7,091 bases of DNA from Spirochaetales bacterium (lineage in GTDB: Bacteria; Spirochaetota; Spirochaetia; SZUA-6; DRHE01), in contig DRHE01000423.1 of NCBI GenBank assembly GCA_011049745.1, positions 1 to 7,091 on the forward strand, in the 5' to 3' direction. Positions 5,486 to 7,091 of the stretch are shown here, piece by piece (the first letter of the stretch is position 1; every line of letters begins with the position of its first letter). The position numbers and the translations under genes were made by a program. Under the pieces are notes generated by a model. It saw only the letters and a list, made by a program, of their open reading frames with translations. It had not been told where the DNA came from and did not search any database.

Positions 5486-7091
5486 GTGATTAGACACCCT
5501 AACCTCCTGCATCTGTCTGTTCCGGTGTTCCTCACTCTTGCCTTATTTCTTTCCTGCTCCCCGGCAGGGAAAAAGGCCGCTCCGGAAGGGCAAGCCACTG
5601 CTGCTGAGGTTCCCAAGGCGGAACCAGCCGCCCCAACTGCAGTGAGCAGAAGCGGCCTCACCTCTAAGAAATCACGGCTGCTTCGCTATCATAGCCCGCC
5701 CCCCATTTTATCCGTTGTTCCCGCTGCTGAAAAAAAGGATCATAAACCAGCCCCGGAAGTTCAACCTGAGGACGACCCCCTGGGGCCTTTGATCTCTATT
5801 GTCTCCCCGGAGGACAATGCTTTTTATAAATCGCAGGTGACTGTTGTCGGCAGGCTGGGCAACTCCCGGCAGGATCCTGACTCCGCGGATGAGGTGGCCC
5901 TGCTTTCCTATTCCTTAAGTTCCGACCCTTCACGTTCAGGAGAAATTGAGTTCGACACCAAGAACGGCACCTTCAGCCTTGATTTTTCCACCGGCGGCTT
6001 AAGGGGCAGGCAGAGTCTGGAGTTCACGGCTCAGCACCGTAATAGACAGAATTCATATTTTACTCTTACCCTGCAGGACGGTAATGTACAGCCGCAGCTG
6101 ACCATTCTTACGCCCAAAGAACAGAGCCAATACGGCGTCTGGGTAAAGGTGAGCGGCCTCCTTACTGAAACTTCCGGGCGTACCACCGCGGATGCGGAAA
6201 CAATTAAGAGCCTTACCTACCTGGTTTCCTCTTCACAGCTTTTCGATGCGGAGTCTGAAATTAAAGGCGAACTTCCCCTGAACGCAGATGGTACTTTTAG
6301 CTTTATTTTCCCCGGCCGGGACTTAAGCGGTCCGCAAACAGTAACCGTAACGGCCGAAGCCTGGAACGGCAATCATGCCAAAAAAGCCATTACACTGCAG
6401 AAGGGAGAGAGCGATATACCATCTTTTTCCGTAATACCCGGAGATCAACAGGCCACCATGGTTTGGGACCCCATACCTCTGGATGCTCTTTATTCCATCT
6501 ACCACACTTCGGGCAGCTCCTCTTCTGCGGAAGCTGAGGCAGAAGCTGAGCTGGAGCTCGGGCAATATCAGCCGCCTGTCATAGTGAAGGGTCTCAATAA
6601 CGGCCAGCTCTACACCTTTCGCCTCAAAGCCAGGATCCCTGCCACGGGAGATGAGTACTGGTCAAACTACAGGAAAAGCATCCCCCTCTCCCCCATAACA
6701 CTTAAACCTGTGGTAAAGGGCGACTATGAGAGGATCATCATATCCTGGAAGAAAATCCCGGGCAGCAGTGAATATGAGGTCTGGAGGTCGATTGATGATC
6801 AGGATGATTACCGGAATATTAGCGGCGTAATCCCGGATACTGTTTTTCGCGACACTGAAGTGCAGTATGGCAGGGAATACTACTATAGAATTAAACCAGC
6901 CCTCCCCGGCAGCCTGGCCAGCAGCTCCAACCGGGCCCGGACCCTGGCCTTTCCGGTGCAGAAACTGGTAACCGGCGCTATCAGCAGGGAGGTAATCTCG
7001 CCCGTCAATATTACGGTGAAAGGCGATTATGCATTTGTAGCCGCAGGTCCTCAGGGTTTGCAGATTGTAGATATCGCCGATCCTGCTAAAC
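5486..7091 (+). CDS. Ig-like/fibronectin III/LVIVD-repeat lipoprotein, 3' end outside the window
   Basis: The first 535 residues of a large lipoprotein with no stop up to the window end. I chose GTG 5486, since it gives a short n-region (MIRHPNLLH), a hydrophobic core (VFLTLALF) and a lipobox LFLSC with Cys24 to be lipidated; AGAGG at 5469-5473 is 12 nt upstream. TTG 5474 is possible but too close to that site. Residues 25-100 are a Pro/Ala/Lys-rich disordered tether. Residues 101-202 and 203-311 are Ig-like repeats matching those of the previous gene (SQYG, VSG, then AEAWNGN). Residues 312-403 and 404-about 492 are fibronectin type III domains with the core Trp (MVWDPI, ISWKKI) and the Y-x-F/Y-R strand. 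Residues 511-535 (GDYAFVAAGPQGLQIVDIAD) are an LVIVD repeat (PF08309 type), the start of a beta-propeller. It is likely membrane-anchored on the periplasmic or outer face and co-transcribed with the gene before it. Confidence 0.88.
   Translation, partial: MIRHPNLLHLSVPVFLTLALFLSCSPAGKKAAPEGQATAAEVPKAEPAAPTAVSRSGLTSKKSRLLRYHSPPPILSVVPAAEKKDHKPAPEVQPEDDPLGPLISIVSPEDNAFYKSQVTVVGRLGNSRQDPDSADEVALLSYSLSSDPSRSGEIEFDTKNGTFSLDFSTGGLRGRQSLEFTAQHRNRQNSYFTLTLQDGNVQPQLTILTPKEQSQYGVWVKVSGLLTETSGRTTADAETIKSLTYLVSSSQLFDAESEIKGELPLNADGTFSFIFPGRDLSGPQTVTVTAEAWNGNHAKKAITLQKGESDIPSFSVIPGDQQATMVWDPIPLDALYSIYHTSGSSSSAEAEAEAELELGQYQPPVIVKGLNNGQLYTFRLKARIPATGDEYWSNYRKSIPLSPITLKPVVKGDYERIIISWKKIPGSSEYEVWRSIDDQDDYRNISGVIPDTVFRDTEVQYGREYYYRIKPALPGSLASSSNRARTLAFPVQKLVTGAISREVISPVNITVKGDYAFVAAGPQGLQIVDIADPAK
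5786..6418 (+). repeat. Two Ig-like repeats matching those of the upstream gene
   Basis: Units begin at 5786 and 6092. The second is the closest counterpart of the first repeat of the preceding gene: both have a QYG or QYK element, an SG strand, a Thr/Ser-rich loop, LTY/LSY, a DGTF or DGQF turn, a LSG turn, and AEAWNGN or AEDWNGN. This points to shared ancestry of the two adjacent genes' domain arrays. Confidence 0.65.
6530..6557 (+). repeat. Short Glu-Ala low-complexity insert in the first FN3 domain
   Basis: GAAGCTGAG occurs at 6530-6538 and again at 6542-6550 with a 12-bp period, encoding an AEAEAEAELEL run after a Ser tract. It looks like a small slippage-type expansion in a surface loop between strands of the fibronectin III domain. 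Confidence 0.5.

Noticed and set aside
5389..5661. 90-codon minus-strand frame across the gap between the Ig-repeat gene and the lipoprotein gene
   Set aside because: It overlaps both coding sequences in antisense, has no ribosome site, and the plus-strand frames there are firmly supported by domain and signal-peptide content.

Overview
The window starts with a sequencing artefact: bases 1-19 are the Tn5/Nextera mosaic end, so this is the end of a de novo assembled contig, probably from a metagenome or draft genome. The real DNA starts at about base 20. Base composition is mixed, three of the four apparent gene starts use GTG or TTG, and promoters fit the sigma-70/A consensus. The large exported transglutaminase/TPR/Ig-like protein and the LVIVD-repeat lipoprotein with a loose lipobox suggest a free-living or gut spirochaete (Spirochaetota). 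That is inference from protein style; no rRNA or marker gene is present.

Layout. (1) 20-506, minus strand: the N-terminal part of a binding-protein-dependent ABC transporter permease, cut by the adapter. Its promoter (TTGACA-17-TATAGT, minus strand) is overlaid by three copies of AGAACNTT spaced 24-25 bp. (2) 507-792: a divergent control region that also holds a perfect 16-bp palindrome and a strong rho-independent terminator pointing toward the next gene and only 31 bp before its start. No gene lies upstream on that strand, so the terminator must act on a leader or small RNA. (3) 793-2418, plus: a complete sodium:solute symporter (SSS family). (4) 2419-2589: a weak terminator hairpin, then a good promoter (TTGATA-17-TATTAT with extended -10). 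(5) 2590-5470, plus: two overlapping reading frames that read best as one exported protein of about 959 residues broken by a +1 frameshift at 3398-3447. The first frame has a signal peptide and a transglutaminase-like Cys-His-Glu domain. The second has three TPRs and five Ig-like repeats but no export signal. (6) 5486-7091, plus: the start of a large lipoprotein with a Pro/Ala-rich tether, two Ig-like repeats of the same type, two fibronectin type III domains and the first LVIVD propeller repeat. It runs off the window.

How they fit together. The two transporters are divergent neighbours and may share regulators. The exported protein and the lipoprotein form a separate unit: 15 bp apart, no terminator between them, and the same Ig-like repeat family in both. 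They are likely a co-made cell-envelope pair, with the lipoprotein membrane-anchored and the transglutaminase-like protein secreted or periplasmic. Their job cannot be read from the sequence. The most notable points are the split transglutaminase-TPR-Ig gene, the repeat family shared by the two adjacent genes, the leader terminator before the symporter, and the triple-operator promoter.
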